A DNA stretch of 64,000 nt, taken from Nageia nagi (Eukaryota > Pinophyta). The translations under genes were made by a program, and so were the position numbers. The DNA is taken from NCBI GenBank assembly GCA_050084985.1, contig JBITNC010000001.1, positions 179,614,001 through 179,678,000 of the forward strand, read 5' to 3'. The notes below the pieces were generated by a model. That model was not told the origin of the DNA. It did no database searches and saw only the letters and a list, made by a program, of their open reading frames with translations. Within the stretch, counting starts at the first letter, position 1, and each line of letters starts with the position of its first letter. Positions 1-13,058 of this stretch are shown here, piece after piece.

Positions 1-3000
1 GAATAGTAGCACCACTTTGAATCTCACAAAGCTCCTCTAGAATCTTCCTTAACCACAATGCTTGAGCACTAGCACTTGTGATTGCAATATACTCCGCTTT
101 GGTTGATGAAAGAGCCACCATACTTTGTTTCTTTGAACTCCATGTTATCATACCTGAACCAAGACTGAAGCATTGTCCGGATGTACTCTTCCTATCATCA
201 ATGTTGCTCCCCCAATCTGAATCACTATAGCCAACAAGTTTGACACTCCCATGTTTGACGTACTGGATGCCAAAATCAATTGTTCCTTGAACATATCTCA
301 GAATTCTCTTTGCTACTTTCATGTGTGACTTAAATGGATCACCCATATACCTAGATACAAGTGATGTAGCAAATGCAATATTGGGCCTAGTGTTTGTGAG
401 AAACATGAGACTCCCTACAATGGATCTATAAGTGGTTACATTGACTCTCACTCCCCCATCATCCTTACAAAGAAGCTCACCATGAGCAATTGGAGTGGGT
501 AGTGGTTTACAACTTTCCATACCAAATTTCAACAACATATCTTTAGCATACTTGCTTTGACATACAAAGATTTCATCATTACATCGATATACTTCCAATC
601 CTAAGAAGTAGTGCATAAGACCCAAGTCTTTCATTTCAAATTCATCCATCATTTTATTTTTGAATTCATTATTCAATTTAGAAGAATTACCCATATAAAT
701 CAAATCATCAACATATAAACAAACAAGTATAAGATAAATACCTTGCTTCATGATGTAGAGGGTAGGTTCATTCTTGCTCCTTTGGAAACCATATTGTTGA
801 AAGTAGCCATCTATCCTTGAATACCATGCCCTTGGTGCTTTCTTTAGGCCATACAAAGCCTTCTTCAATTTGTAGACTAGATGCTCTTTTCCTTTGATGA
901 CGAAACCTTGAGGTTGTTCCACATAAACCTCTTCTTGCAAGTAGCCATTCAAAAATGCACTTGTCACATCCATGTGCATTACTTTCCACCCTTTGTGGGT
1001 AGCCAAAGAAAGGACCAACCTGATTGTCTCTTGTCTTGCTACCGGTGCGAAAGTCTCTTCATAATCAATGCCATATTTTTGCTTGAACCCCTTTGCAACA
1101 AGCCTTGCTTTGTGCTTTTCAATAGTTCCATCACTATTGTATTTGGTCTTGTAGACCCATTTGCAACCTATACATTTCTTGTCTTTTGGAAGCTCCACAA
1201 GCTCCCAAGTTTCATTCTTTTCAATAGAATGCATTTCTTCCTCCATTGCCTTCATCCACAAATCATTAGTACAAGCATTTTCAAAACAAGAGGGCTCAAC
1301 ATCAATGCTAGTCATAAGTGCATAATTGACAATATCACCACTATGATCTTCATTTTCATCATCTCCATACATATTCAAATTTTCAAGTCTAGATACAACA
1401 TTTTCCATCTCTTTTGCTTGACTTCTTGTGATTCTCTTAGTGAAATTTGTATCTAAAATATTAGAAGTAGGATGATTTGCCAAAATTCTCTTCCACTTTT
1501 TAATATTTTTCTTTGCTTGACTCAATGGATTTGGTGGGCTTGAGGTACTTGGTGTGCAAGGTGAAGGAGGACTCTCTTGGCCTTGGCCATTTGTGGGCTC
1601 AACATTTGCATTATTGGGCTCATTAGAAGAATCTTCATTGGCTGGTCCAACATCTTCTGTGAATTTTGGATGACCACCATTCTTCCCCCCTTCATCAAAA
1701 ATCACATCTCTTGATATTACAATTTGCTTTATTTTTGGATTGTAGAGTCTATATGCCTTAGAATTTTCACAATAACCCACAAAAACACATGCTTGGCTTT
1801 TTGGATCAAGTTTTTTTCTTTTTTCATCAGGAATGTGTGCATATGCTAAACAACCAAAAACTCTAAAATGTGCAACATTTGGCTTTCTTTTATACCATGC
1901 TTCATAGGGGGTGATTCCTTCCAATGATTTAGTTGGGCTCCTATTAAGAATGTAAACACTTGTTCTACATGCATCAGCCCAAAACTTATATTCCAAATCT
2001 TGAGAATGCAACATGCTTCTTGCCATATTCACTATTGTCCTATTTTTCCTTTCACACACACCATTTTGTTGAGGAGTAAAACTTGTAGTAAGTTGCCTTT
2101 TAATTCCACAATATTTGCAAAGTTTTATGAATTCATTTGATATATATTCCCCTCCTCTATTAGTTCTTAGACATTTTATATAATATCCACTTTGTTTTTC
2201 CACATTATTCTTGAATTCCATGAAGTAACTAAGAGCTTGATCTTTAGTTTTTAAGAAAAATATCCAACACATTCTTGAAAAATCATCAATGAAAGTGAGG
2301 AAATAGGAATTCATACCCATACTTTTTGTTTGCATTGGACCACATATATCCAAATGCACCAATTGAAGAGGATAAGAGGCTCTCCATGCTTGGCCTCTTG
2401 GAAAGCTTGATCTATGGTGCTTGCACAAAGCACAACCTCCACACACATCTTTGATTTCATCCACCTTTGGCAACCCATGTACCATTTGATGAGATGTCAA
2501 AAGCCTTAAGCTTGAGTGATTGAGATGCCCATATCTCAAATGCCACAACCAACTTTTCTTTTCAATAGACACATTAGCAAGTGCAGCCCCTTGGCTTCCA
2601 AATTTTAGAGGAAATAATTTGTTCTCATTCATTGGAACAATGGTAACAACCTTATTACCCCTATTCTTATCATAAATTACACATTTTCCATCATCAAAAA
2701 CAAGCTTGTAATTATTTTCCATGATTTGTCCAATACTTAACAAGTTATGTTGAAGTTTGGGAATAAAGTAAATATGATTTACCTTTTTCATTCCTTCCTT
2801 AGTTGGAACCTCCATGGTACCCATGCCTTCAACTTGTAATGTGCTATTATCACCAATTCTTATCTTTGTCTTGAAGGAGTCATCAATGTGAGCAAATAGC
2901 TCTCCTTTGCCCGTCATATGCTTGGATGCTCCTGAATCAAGTAGCCATGTCTCACTCATGTTTGGATTAGCCTTCCCATATGTCAAAAATAGATTTGCAT

Positions 3001-3180
3001 CCTCTTCTCCATAGTTTGCACTTCTCCCTCTTTGAGAAGCCTTCAATCTGCATTCCTTCTTATAGTGCCCAAATTTATTGCAATAGTAGCATTGCTTATT
3101 GGATTTGCCACTTGATTTGGATTATTGTTGCTGATGTGGTTGGCCTCCTTGGCCTCTTCCTTGACCTCTACCTTGGCTCT
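1..3180 (-). pseudogene. pol: copia pol: zinc knuckle, protease, integrase, RT, RNase H (open to window edge)
   Basis: In one minus-strand frame I read a CCHC knuckle ([14 protein letters not shown], about 3091-3050), the aspartic protease site LDSGAS (2941-2924), the integrase zinc region starting WLWHLRYGH (2551), integrase core motifs LDICGP (about 2350) and [11 protein letters not shown] (about 2078-2049), a copia RT starting near 1190 with YVDD (715-704), and an RNase H part from about 260 to the window edge with SDWGSN and KAEYIA. I see no stop in this frame from 3121 to 1. The TAA at 3122-3124, where related proteins have Gln, and the frame difference from gag disable normal expression. 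The protein makes the DNA copy of the element and inserts it. Confidence 0.92.
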
Positions 3181-3927
3181 TCATTTCCTTCCTCTTCCTC
3201 TTCCTCTACCTTGGCCTTTCCTTTGGCCTCTACCTTGACTACTCACATTGGCTTCCCCTTCTTTGAGTGCAAAAGCCTTGTCATCACCACCTCCAAAGCT
3301 TGAAGATGATGAATCTTGTAGTCTTTCTTCATGGGACATAAGTGAACCAACAAGCTGATCATAAGAGAGAGTAGCAAGATCTTTGCTCTCTTCAATGATG
3401 ATTGCAACCGGATTCCACTTTGGAAGAAGAGATCTCAAAACTTTCTTTACAACCACTTCATTCTCAATTTCTTCACCAAGTGTCTTCATTTTGTTGACAC
3501 AAGTTTGAACTCTAACACAATAATCAGCAACCTTCTCTTCATCCTTCATCTTGAGATTTTCAAAATCCCTCTTGAGAGTTTGAATTCTCACTTGCTTGAC
3601 TTGATTGCTTCCTTGGTATCCATCCTTCAAAGCCTTCCATGCATCTTTGGCTATTGTACATGAAGCTATCCTTGGAAATATGCTCTTATCCATTGCCATT
3701 TGAAGATGATACAGGGCATAATAGTTCTTCTTTTGAGCTTCTCTCCTTGCAGTCCTCTTAGCCCCTTGCAAAGTAGAGCAATCAGTTGGCTCATCATAGC
3801 CATCTTCTACAATCTCCCAAAAACCTTTGCCAATGAGTAATGTCTTCATTTTAATAGACCAATACTCATATTCTTCACCATTGAACTCAGAAATTGGCCA
3901 TGAGGGGTTGTTGCTATTTGAAGCCAT
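3181..3927 (-). pseudogene. gag: copia gag (UBN2-type capsid domain), cut off from pol by frameshift
   Basis: The 248-residue frame begins MASNSNNPSWP at 3927; I prefer this ATG to upstream in-frame starts because copia gags usually open this way and it sits in a good context (AGAATGGC). Visible features are the EYWSIKM motif near residue 25, typical of copia gag/UBN2 domains, a helical central part, and an Arg/Gly-rich tail. The frame ends at TGA 3181-3183 inside a GGAAGA-type run. The zinc knuckle that should follow lies in another frame beyond an extra TAA at 3122-3124. A small indel in the purine-rich run probably caused the break. The capsid part itself is open. Confidence 0.9.
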
Positions 3928-5172
3928 TCTACAATGCTCAAATGCAAAAATTGCAAAAAAATGAAATTTGAAGGTGCTTGCTAAGTCTCTCCAAACTTTC
4001 ACTTTCCCACTCTAACCCAAATGGACTAAATATGCATTGACTATCAACATCAGAGTTCTCTCCTCTCTTCTGTGATTCCTCACATCAGATGGCTCCTCAC
4101 ACCCTCTTCTCAGATCATGATGCCTTCTCCTGACGTGGGCAATTAGTGGGACTCCCATGCAGGCAGGCTCATGCTTTGGTTGGCAACCTCTCTACTTTTC
4201 ATCTCACTTTCGTTCAAGAGCACATCCTTCGCATGTTCAGGCTTCTCCTTTCTATGCATGCAAAAATTCTCCTCTCGTAATGTAGGCTCCTTCATTCACT
4301 CATCAGGCTCATCAAAGACATTTCCTCACCAGTAATGACACAATTTCTTTTCTCATCTGCAGGTCTGCAGACTCTTCCTTCTCTATAATGCATGAGCTCT
4401 TCATCACTACTTACTTTTGCTGTGGGCTCTCCTTTCTTTCTACGCACCTCATGCACTTGGTTGGGCATGCTGGTCTTCACATAGAATGACCTCCTTTTTT
4501 AGAGATAAAAACACAACATTGGTGCTCCTCTCTATGCAGTTTTCCAAACTCCACATACATTTAGATCTTACGATGTTGCCTTATCCAACGCTTCAAGTGG
4601 CATCTTCTATCAATGGAACCACCTCTTCTTCCTTTTTACACAGACCTTCCTCTTTAGAAATGAATGTGCGACCATAATGGCAGTCTCCTTTTCATCTGGC
4701 TTCACATGCTTCTCAATGCAAGCTCTCCTTTCTGCTGTGCATGGGCTCACTTTCTCCTTCAAATCACAAAACTTCACAAATGAAAAATCATGCCACCTCT
4801 TCCTGGCACCTTCATAATCCATCGATCTGAAATTTGATAAATTCCAAAAGACTCTACAAGTAATAGCAATACAAATCAGTAGTGGCATGGGTTTCCTTCA
4901 AACCTCGTGCAGCTATTTTCTAATTTTTCTCCAAGCAAAAGTTTAGTCTATTCCAGATTCTCTTTCAATCTTCAAAATAGCAAACACTTCACCCAACTAT
5001 CTTTGCATCCATAGAAACAAGAATTTTTCCAGAGGCTTTGGATCTCACACTTGCAAGAATTTGATAAATTCTTTGCAATGCATCCACAAACTCAATAATT
5101 CTGATGATAGTCCTTGAGGAGCTTGATAAGATCCTTCAAGACTTCACCCACTCTAACCCTATGATCGATTCA
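3928..5172 (-). other. Untranslated leader of the copia element with imperfect repeats
   Basis: About 1.2 kb separates the primer site from the gag ATG. I see no conserved domain in it. It holds diverged copies of a short motif containing CTCCTTTCT (around 4245, 4429 and 4725 on the plus strand), several followed by GCATG-type sequence, so it seems to have grown by local duplication. Short open frames here look like chance. Confidence 0.5.
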
Positions 5173-5184
5173 GCTTTGATACCA
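5173..5184 (-). other. Primer binding site (initiator tRNA-Met)
   Basis: The minus strand reads TGGTATCAAAGC two bases inside the LTR. This matches the 3' end complement of plant initiator tRNA-Met (TGGTATCAGAGC) with one difference and is the standard copia primer site. It fixes both the LTR edge and the orientation of the element. Confidence 0.85.
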
Positions 5185-5186
5185 TT

Positions 5187-5467
5187 TGAAAGAACCAAAA
5201 TGTTCTATATTATTCATCAAAATGAGTTACATATATAGGCTTAAGAAAGCCATTACAAGACAAGATAAGAAGTTGAGAATAATATTCTCATGATCATAAA
5301 AAACTCACACTATACATATCACCCTTAGATCACTACATGACAAATTACTTGTTATAACAATAAACTAATAAATACTTAGACCTAGATACTTAGGAAAATA
5401 CTTTAGTCCTAATTAATTAATCCTAATAACTTAGGACTTAGGAATAATGTTAGAAATACTTCCAACA
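5187..5467 (-). repeat. 5' LTR of the copia element (281 bp)
   Basis: Read on the minus strand, the LTR begins TGTTGGAAGTATTTC at 5467 and ends GGTTCTTTCA at 5187, giving TG...CA ends. A TATATAT box lies at 5231-5237 in the sequence AGCCTATATATG, the likely core promoter. The boundary is fixed on the inside by the primer binding site two bases away. The 3' LTR is outside the window, so the outer boundary rests on the TG end and family resemblance. Confidence 0.85.
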
Positions 5468-8400
5468 GGTCTTCCTTGAAATATTTACAATCCCAAAACC
5501 TAAAAACTCTCTAAGTTCATATTATGAATCAAGAGAGTAGTGCATCTTTAAATAGGCCTAGAAACATCTCCAAGATGTCGATTGATGATCCTAAACTGCT
5601 AAACTATCCATTCCTTTAACTTCCACTCTTGATTCATTAAAATGTATGTTGTTGATAATCTAAAAATGGTAGACTTGTGTTGTTAGCAATGTGATTTTTA
5701 ACACCAATCACCTCTTTATTTTAGTCTCCAATCAATATCTAAGCATAAATACCTCTAAAATGAGTATTGCTCCTATAGAGATCAACCTAAAATGATCCAA
5801 TTCAAATCAATAAATGAACTACTAGATCTTAAGTAGGGGAAAATTATTTCTAAAGATATAGGAGGTAATGACATGCCTTGTTTATTTATAATAAATATAG
5901 AAAAAAAAGTATTGAACAATTAAGGAGTGGTAATTATAGAAAATAAATCTCATAGGAAAGGAGAAGAAAAATAATTGAACACAAATCAAAAATCATAATA
6001 AAGAACCCTACCTGATAATGAATGATAGTAAAAGAGACTCAAATTTCCAAGAATTTCATGAATGACACCAAGTTTAATAAAAAAATGTATATATCAAATA
6101 AGTGAGTGTAAGGTATCCTAACAAATAAGTAAGGGTTAAAAAAATATCCAAATCAATTATTTATGGTAAGTAGTCAACTTTAGAAAGATTTGAGAGAGGA
6201 AAAGAAATCCCAAAACTAGAGAGAAAATATTGATAATATCATGAATATTAGGGGGTTATACTCCTTCTTAACACATAGGTTTCTGGAATGGAGCCTAATG
6301 TTGAAAGTCATAGAAGATTGATGTATACCTAGAGGGGAGGAGGTATAAAAAAAATTATGATCACCACTATGATAATAAAACCAAATGCTACAATTTTAGT
6401 AGCAAACCCAATCAATGGAAAAAAATTTGCTAAAAGTCTAAAATATGTAATACTTTGTAAATCAAAAATAGATTCCCAATTTTGGAACACCTAGAAAATT
6501 TTAGTAAATGTACTATTAAATAAATAATCATAATTTATTTCTCAAACTATTGTAAAATTTTAAAGACAAGTTTTGGAATTTTGTATAAAAAACTCATTTA
6601 TTCAACCAAAACATAAATATGAATATTCAATGTGTATAAGCATCAATGTTAAAACCTATGTAAGAATGAATAATATATGCTTTAAATTATTTCTTATTAT
6701 AAATATGTGTTTGAAATATTATGTATGAAAAAATTATATATTGTAATGCATATATTAGTGACATAGTAAATAATTATTAAAAAAATAAGGATATAAGTGA
6801 TGATTCTTATGTAGATAATAAACTTCATATGACTAAGATTTTTCTAAAAGTTGATAATTCTAAAGTTAATACTTATGTAAATAATTATATTAGAAAAAAA
6901 ATTACACTAACTCATGGCTTGATAAAATAAGATATTAAAAATAAATCCAAACATAAACAAAAATAATTTCATACTTTATAGAATCTCAATTTTTTTTCTA
7001 TTATATTTTAGTAAACATAAAATTTAAAAAATTGCATACAAAATATGTTCCTAATGCACGAAAAAATTGGTATGAATTTTTAGTATGAAGAATATGAATT
7101 ATATTTGGTATACCTTTCAATTACATATACTACCTTAATATTAGAACCATTAGAATCTATAAAACAACCTATAAAATAAATTCTATAGAATTGTTACATT
7201 TGGCTTTAAGATCTTGTATTTTATTGTAGTACTTGAAAATGATTCTTTTCCTTAAATTTAGTCTAAGACTATATGATTTTAAATTAAAAGATCATAATTT
7301 AATAATCATCAATAAAATTTCCTCTTATGTTAGATATAAGAGTAAAATAAAACTTAAAATATATTGTATTATTCAAATTCCATCAACATTTCAATATTGT
7401 CCTTTGATATTGAGAGGATTTTAAAGTTGAATCTAAGTTTTAACAAAGTTATTTAGTGAAATATTTTATAAACAAATTAACAATTGATCTTTATTATAAA
7501 TATAATAAAAATTAATTTCCTATTTTTAACCATGTTCTTAATAGAGTGATGATTCAAATTTAAGTATTTCAAACTACCATTCATGATAATTTTAGTCAAA
7601 TTATGCACTACTAGCTAGAACATTACTAACAACCTAAAGAAGGAGAAACATAAGCCATTTATTTTATGAATCAATGACATGAGTTACATAAAATAAGAAT
7701 AGGAGGTGAAAGCATAATAAAATTGCTTATTATAAATTTTATAAATCTATGATGGGTGTTTATTTTAGAGCATCAAAGGAGTCAAATAGAGTTAGTGTTA
7801 ATCATTAATATTACTAATTTATGGTAGGTTTTAATCCAAAGAGAAGAAAAAGGAGAAGAAAGGATACATTAATGTCCAAAGAAAATAATAAATGTGGTCC
7901 ACCATATAATAAATTAATTTGTATATTATATAGTTAAGTAACAATACATGTTGTTGATCTCATAGATGAATGATAAGAATCAATGTTGGGTTGAACAAAA
8001 TAGTTATCATTCATAGAGAACATGAATTATTAATCAATTGTTTGATTTTCCATAGAATCTAAGGAAGATAACCAAAATTTCCCAATAAATGGAGTACCAA
8101 TAGTCATTAAATATCTTGAATCAATCGTCTAAATTCAAGGAAATAATGAAGGACATTTAGCTCAAGCATCATAAATCATCCAAAATAGAGAATTTTAGTT
8201 AATAAACCAATTGTATTCTAAAGGATAATTAAAAATTATCTTCATTGCAACTATTTACTTATTCCAACCCATAATGTAATATTTTCAAACAAATATTGGA
8301 ATAACTAATAAAAAAATGATAGGAAGATGCATTCCTCAAAATTAGCCTTCTATTGTCTAATCACTCAATTTATTTATCAATATGATATCTTTAAATTGAT

Positions 8401-9984
8401 CATATAAGAAATGGAACACATGTTTCCTACTAATGAAATAGTTAAAAATATTGAATTCCCTAATATGAAAAAGGCACAACATGCAAAATAATAATAAATA
8501 ATATCAATATTGTAGTTGTAGCTAATAGTTTCAAGGTGATGGATTCAACTCTTATTAGGAGAAGTGTTCAATTAAATACTTAAACAATAATCTATAGAAG
8601 ATCTATGGTGAATCCTCCACATGATTAGAATATTTGATGATAAAAATTCAATTGGTAACAATTCCATTTTCTTATTAATTTTTAGTCAATAATGGTCCTT
8701 TAATTACAAACTCTTATCCATTTGAATATGTCAAAGAATTTTATATACTTATGTCTACCATATATTGTAATTTTTCTTTCATTTATTATTTATTTTTTTA
8801 TAAAACCTTATCTAGGTTAAGTAGTGTTGAGAATTTGAACCTTGCTTATGTATTATTGTGATTATTTAGAATAGTAGTTGATATAGATAGAATTGTGTTT
8901 AAAAAGTGGACTTGTTCTTTGTATTTGCTTAATTTACTATATGGTTTCTAAATGATAAAATATAAGGATCATGTATATAATCCCATATAATAATTTATGT
9001 TTCTTTCAAATATATACCAATTCCATATGATTATATGAATTTTAACTTATTTCTGAATGATTAAAAATTATTCATGTATATTCCATGAGATAGGATAAAA
9101 ATCTTTCTATTAGTGCATTTTTTATTTGATTACAATTTACTTTTAATGTAATATTTCTTAACCCTTTTTCATTTATATAAATTCAGATTAGGATTTATGT
9201 ATTTTTTTACAAAGGAATTAGCCTTTTTAAAACCATAAAGGTTATTTTACAAGTTGTACCTTTATCCTACACTTGTAAGATTTTACAAGTTGTCTTCAAT
9301 ATGATATGTTGTATGATATGCATCTAGTATTCATATAGATAGTGTCATATTTGATGTAATAAAAGTTTATAGAAATCCTAGTGGAATTAGCTTACATTTC
9401 TATATTAACACTCTATTGAAGGTTTCTTTTTATTTACATGTTGAAGAGTCATTTAACCAAGCACTCTTTAATCTACATGAGAGATGGATTTATCATAATA
9501 TTATAAGGTTATGCATAATAAATCTTGGTGATAAAATGTTTATAAAACATTGGAAAATGATTTTGAAATTGGGGCAAGCATATACCAAAATTGGGGTGAG
9601 TGTATTTTCAAACATCCATCTTTGAATTACAATTTCCTTTACATTGTAATTTGGATTTCATTATCAACTATCCATGCTTGAATGTATAGTTCTATTTCCT
9701 CTTTAAGATTCTCTCTATCCTATGTGAAAATTTTTATTTGTTCAAGTGCTTCCTTAGCATTTGACCTATTCATAAAAAGTGATGGATTTTTGAATGTAGT
9801 TATTAAGGCTCCTTATCAAGACCATTTTGGCAGGGGGTGTATGCATTTTATTCATGGTAGAACCCTAGTTAGCACACATTGTTATGCCTTAGTTCACTCA
9901 CTTTCTTCCCTAGTTCACCTGTATTGCAACTTAGTTGCACATCAGTTTCATTTCAATGGTGGTCTAACTATATGATTGTGGATT
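5468..9984. other. AT-rich intergenic stretch, no recognised feature
   Basis: I read this on both strands and found only short chance open frames, no splice-flanked coding runs, no paired terminal repeats and no transposon motifs. It is probably very old repeat sequence. Confidence 0.5.
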
Positions 9985-10190
9985 ATTATTATTATTTGAT
10001 ATTTTTCTTAAAGTCATTTTTTAATGTTATTTTTGTTATTAATATTATTATCATCATTTTGTTGTTATTAATATTATTATTAATTTTTTTAATTAAATTA
10101 TTATTATTATTTAAAGGTTAATAGTGTTATTATTTTTTATTATTATTATTATTTTATTATCATTATTTTTATTATTTTTATTTTAAAAAT
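9985..10190. repeat. ATT-rich imperfect trinucleotide tract
   Basis: The plus strand is dominated by interrupted TTATTATT runs with T-rich breaks. It has the same character and strand polarity as four further tracts between 13.8 and 16.1 kb. Confidence 0.8.
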
Positions 10191-10543
10191 TTATCCTATT
10201 GATATCTCTATATAATCTAATCATTTTAAATATACAATTTTACAACAAAATTTAAATATTATGAAAATCATCCTTAAAATTAAACCTTACATAATTATAT
10301 AAAAGAAAAATAGAATAATAATTAAATTCTCTAATGTAAAATAATAAACCATAAGACTAATAATCTTATCACAACTAAATTTTTATTTATGTTGAGCTTT
10401 TGTATGTTTTCTGAAGGAATCATATATACCACTTATTTTAGAAAGTAATAAATGGAATGCATCTAATTCATTCGGACACCCAATATGTGGGAATGTGTGC
10501 ATCATGAGTTTGTTGGGTGCTTTAGATATTTTAGAGTACATTT

Positions 10544-11480
10544 TATTAGGATTTAGCATTTTGATTTATGTAGATAAATTTAATTAACAACATAAATAAA
10601 TAATACAGACAAAAGAACACCAAATTTAATGAGGTTCACTCAACCTCTTTGAGCTACATTCTCAAAGAAGCACCAACATAGTAATTCTATTATTCTAACA
10701 ATTACAAATACATGGAGGAACCAAACAACAATCTTGTTGCAGCACCCTCTCTCCATCTTCCAGTAGGTTTCTCAAACATGAGTTTCTTCTTCACCCATAA
10801 CATAATCACTCCACCATGATTACAAGCAATTCCTCTCTTCTCTTTGGAGGAATACATCACAAGAATGCCTCCATGTATATCCTTCCATAATTCCATCATA
10901 GGCATTACCACACACTATCATCATGAACTATGCCCAAACCTTGAGCATACTTGATCCTCTAAAGATCTAATCCAAGATCCACCATCATGGGTTCCCATGC
11001 CCAACCCAAGGCATACATACTAATCTAGGATCCTTCCAAATTTATTCAAAGATTATTCCAAGATACTTCATCATCCTCTTCCATGTCCAACCCAAGGAAA
11101 AAGCATTGATACAAAGGATACTTGATGCATATTACACTACCATATTTATAGGATAAATCCATCCAAAAACCACATAGTAGTATTATAATATAATGAGCAT
11201 AAAACCATGGGTTAAAATCACCCATTACATTTTGTCCAAATGTATCTCCCTTGAAAACTTAGTTTTAGTCCCTATAAAAATAACCAACTTATCAAGCTAT
11301 AACTTTTAATAAAGAGCTCTATTTTATGCATTATTTAGACCATTGGAAAGGTATGAATGTGTAGAACTTACACATCAAATTTTGTCCCATTTGGAGTAGT
11401 AAATGACCTTCGTTTCTCACCTACACCAAAATATAGTTGTAAATAATATTTCCTTTACAAAGGATGAAACACACCCAACA
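10544..11480 (-). repeat. 3' LTR of the short LTR element (937 bp)
   Basis: This copy ends CACACCCAACA on the plus strand, which is TGTTGGGTGTG on the minus strand. Its other end, TATTAGG, is a mutated TGTTGGG. It aligns throughout with 12156-13053, for example at the shared words CTTTGAGCTACAT and AGAAGCACCAACATAG. Confidence 0.88.
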
Positions 11481-12155
11481 ATATCCTGCTTGTTGAATCC
11501 TTTGCAAAGGGATCAACTAATTCTAAAAACTCACCAATCCAACCCATATATTCAAGCTTAAATATAAATTTACTTAGAACTCCCATTCCATGTGTAATCA
11601 CCAATATAATCCAAATCACATATTAAACATCTACAACATTCATACAAGGACATAAACACATATGCCTTAGCAAATTCATAAATAATATTTCAATTTGAAA
11701 CTGATTCATAATAGATCGACCACTATTACATCCTTTAGAGATCATCTTCAAGGCACACCAAGGATATTCACCTTGTCTAGATTATTCTTTCACCATGCTT
11801 TGAACCACCACATTGAATTAGTGTCAACCTTGTACCTTCTCTTGTGATCAATAAGCAATAAGATAATTTACCTCATTCTTCTTTTCATTGCTCCCACTAC
11901 TTCACCAATCTCTTGAATTTCTATAATCAAGAATAATACATTCAAAACTCTACCTTTCTAATTACAAGATTCTATATGGAGAACCTAGGAAGAGATAGGG
12001 CAAAAGAGGCAGCCAATCTCATCTTGCAACAATCCAATTTCCTAAATTTTGAATACATGCTTAAACTTGGTTACAATTCCTATAACCCATTTCTGTTGTA
12101 GCTCCTAGCTCTCACACAAACCAAAATCCACCCAACCTTAAGCTTTGATATGAAT
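11481..12155 (-). other. 675-bp non-coding interior of the short LTR element
   Basis: No retroviral-type domain is visible. The end next to the 3' LTR reads AGCAGGATAT on the minus strand, a weak polypurine tract. The other end holds the primer site. Such a short interior means that mobility would have depended on enzymes from another element. Confidence 0.7.
12142..12153 (-). other. Degenerate primer binding site (initiator tRNA-Met)
   Basis: The minus strand reads TCATATCAAAGC, two bases inside the 5' LTR. It differs from the copia primer site at 5173-5184 (TGGTATCAAAGC) at two positions. It sets the orientation of the element. Confidence 0.7.
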
Positions 12156-13053
12156 TGTTGGGATTTAACATTAAGATTTATGTAGAGCAAATTAATTAAC
12201 AATAGAAATAAATCATGTAAACAAAAGAAGAACACCAAATTTAACAAGATTCATTCAACATCTTTGAGCTACATCCCCAGAGAAGCACCAACATAGTAAT
12301 TCTATTAAATAATCTTACTCCAAAACCCTATCTCCATCTCCCAATAGGATTTTAAAACATGGGTTTCTCCTTCACCCATAACATAATCACTCCATAATGA
12401 TTACAAGTAATTCCTCTCATCTTCTTTTTAAAGGAATATGTCACAAGAATGCCTCCATGGACATCCTTCCATAATGCCATCACAGGCATTACCACACACT
12501 ATCATCATGTTTCATGCCCAAACCTTGAACATATTTGATTTTCTCAAGATCTAATTCAAGATTCACCATCATGTGCTCCCATTACCAACCCAAGTCATAC
12601 ACACTAGTATAGGATTATTCAAATATTATTTTAGGATACTCCATCATGCTCTTCCATGCCCATTCTAGGGCAAAAGCATTGATCCAAAGGATACTTGATG
12701 CATATTACACTACTATATTTATAAGATAAATTCATCCAAAAATTACATAGTAGTATTACAATACAATGAGCATAAAACCATGGGTTAAAACCACCCATTA
12801 TATTTTGTCCAAATGTACCCCCCTAAAAAATTTAGTTGTAGTCCCTATAAAAATAGTCAACTTGTAGAAGCCATAGCTTTTGATCCAAAGATTTATTTTA
12901 TGCATTCTCTATACGATTGAAAGGTATGAATGTGTAAAATGTACATGTAAAATTTCATTTTATTTAGAGTAGTAAAGGACCTTAATTTATCACCTACACC
13001 AAAATGTAGTTGTACATAATATTTCCTTTACAAAGGATGAAGCACACCCAAGA
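12156..13053 (-). repeat. 5' LTR of the short LTR element (898 bp)
   Basis: It starts TGTTGGGATTTAAC on the plus strand and ends CACACCCAAGA, where the partner LTR has CACACCCAACA. The CATTT target duplication follows immediately. Its inner edge lies two bases from the primer site. Confidence 0.88.
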
Positions 13054-13058
13054 CATTT

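Larger units (their letters stand above)
1..5467 (-). mobile_element. Ty1/copia LTR retrotransposon, 5' part (runs off window start)
   Basis: On the minus strand the order is LTR, tRNA-iMet primer site, ~1.2 kb leader, gag, then a pol with protease, integrase, reverse transcriptase and RNase H in copia order. The element runs off the window at position 1 inside the RNase H/C-terminal part of pol, so its 3' LTR, polypurine tract and target duplication cannot be checked. Gag and pol lie in different frames with an extra stop between them, so this copy is probably defective although pol itself is open. The LTR start (TGTTGGAAG) and end (TTTCA) are usual for plant copia elements. Confidence 0.95.
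10539..13058 (-). mobile_element. Short non-autonomous LTR retrotransposon with CATTT target duplication
   Basis: Two diverged direct repeats, 10544-11480 and 12156-13053, flank a 675-bp interior. The repeats have TGTTGGG...CCCAACA-type ends, partly mutated. A perfect 5-bp duplication, CATTT, sits at 10539-10543 and 13054-13058. A degenerate initiator-tRNA primer site next to the right-hand repeat shows that the element reads on the minus strand. The interior has no gag or pol. This is an old internally deleted or large-LTR non-autonomous copia-like element. The many substitutions and small indels between the LTRs suggest an ancient insertion. Confidence 0.88.

Noticed and set aside
768-989. 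Minus-strand 73-codon open frame
   Set aside because: It is a +1 shadow of the copia RT; the conserved RT residues are in the neighbouring frame.
881-1456. Plus-strand 191-codon open frame
   Set aside because: It is antisense to the copia reverse transcriptase frame, which carries clear RT motifs on the minus strand.
2980-3303. Plus-strand 107-codon open frame
   Set aside because: It is antisense to the end of gag and the zinc knuckle region.
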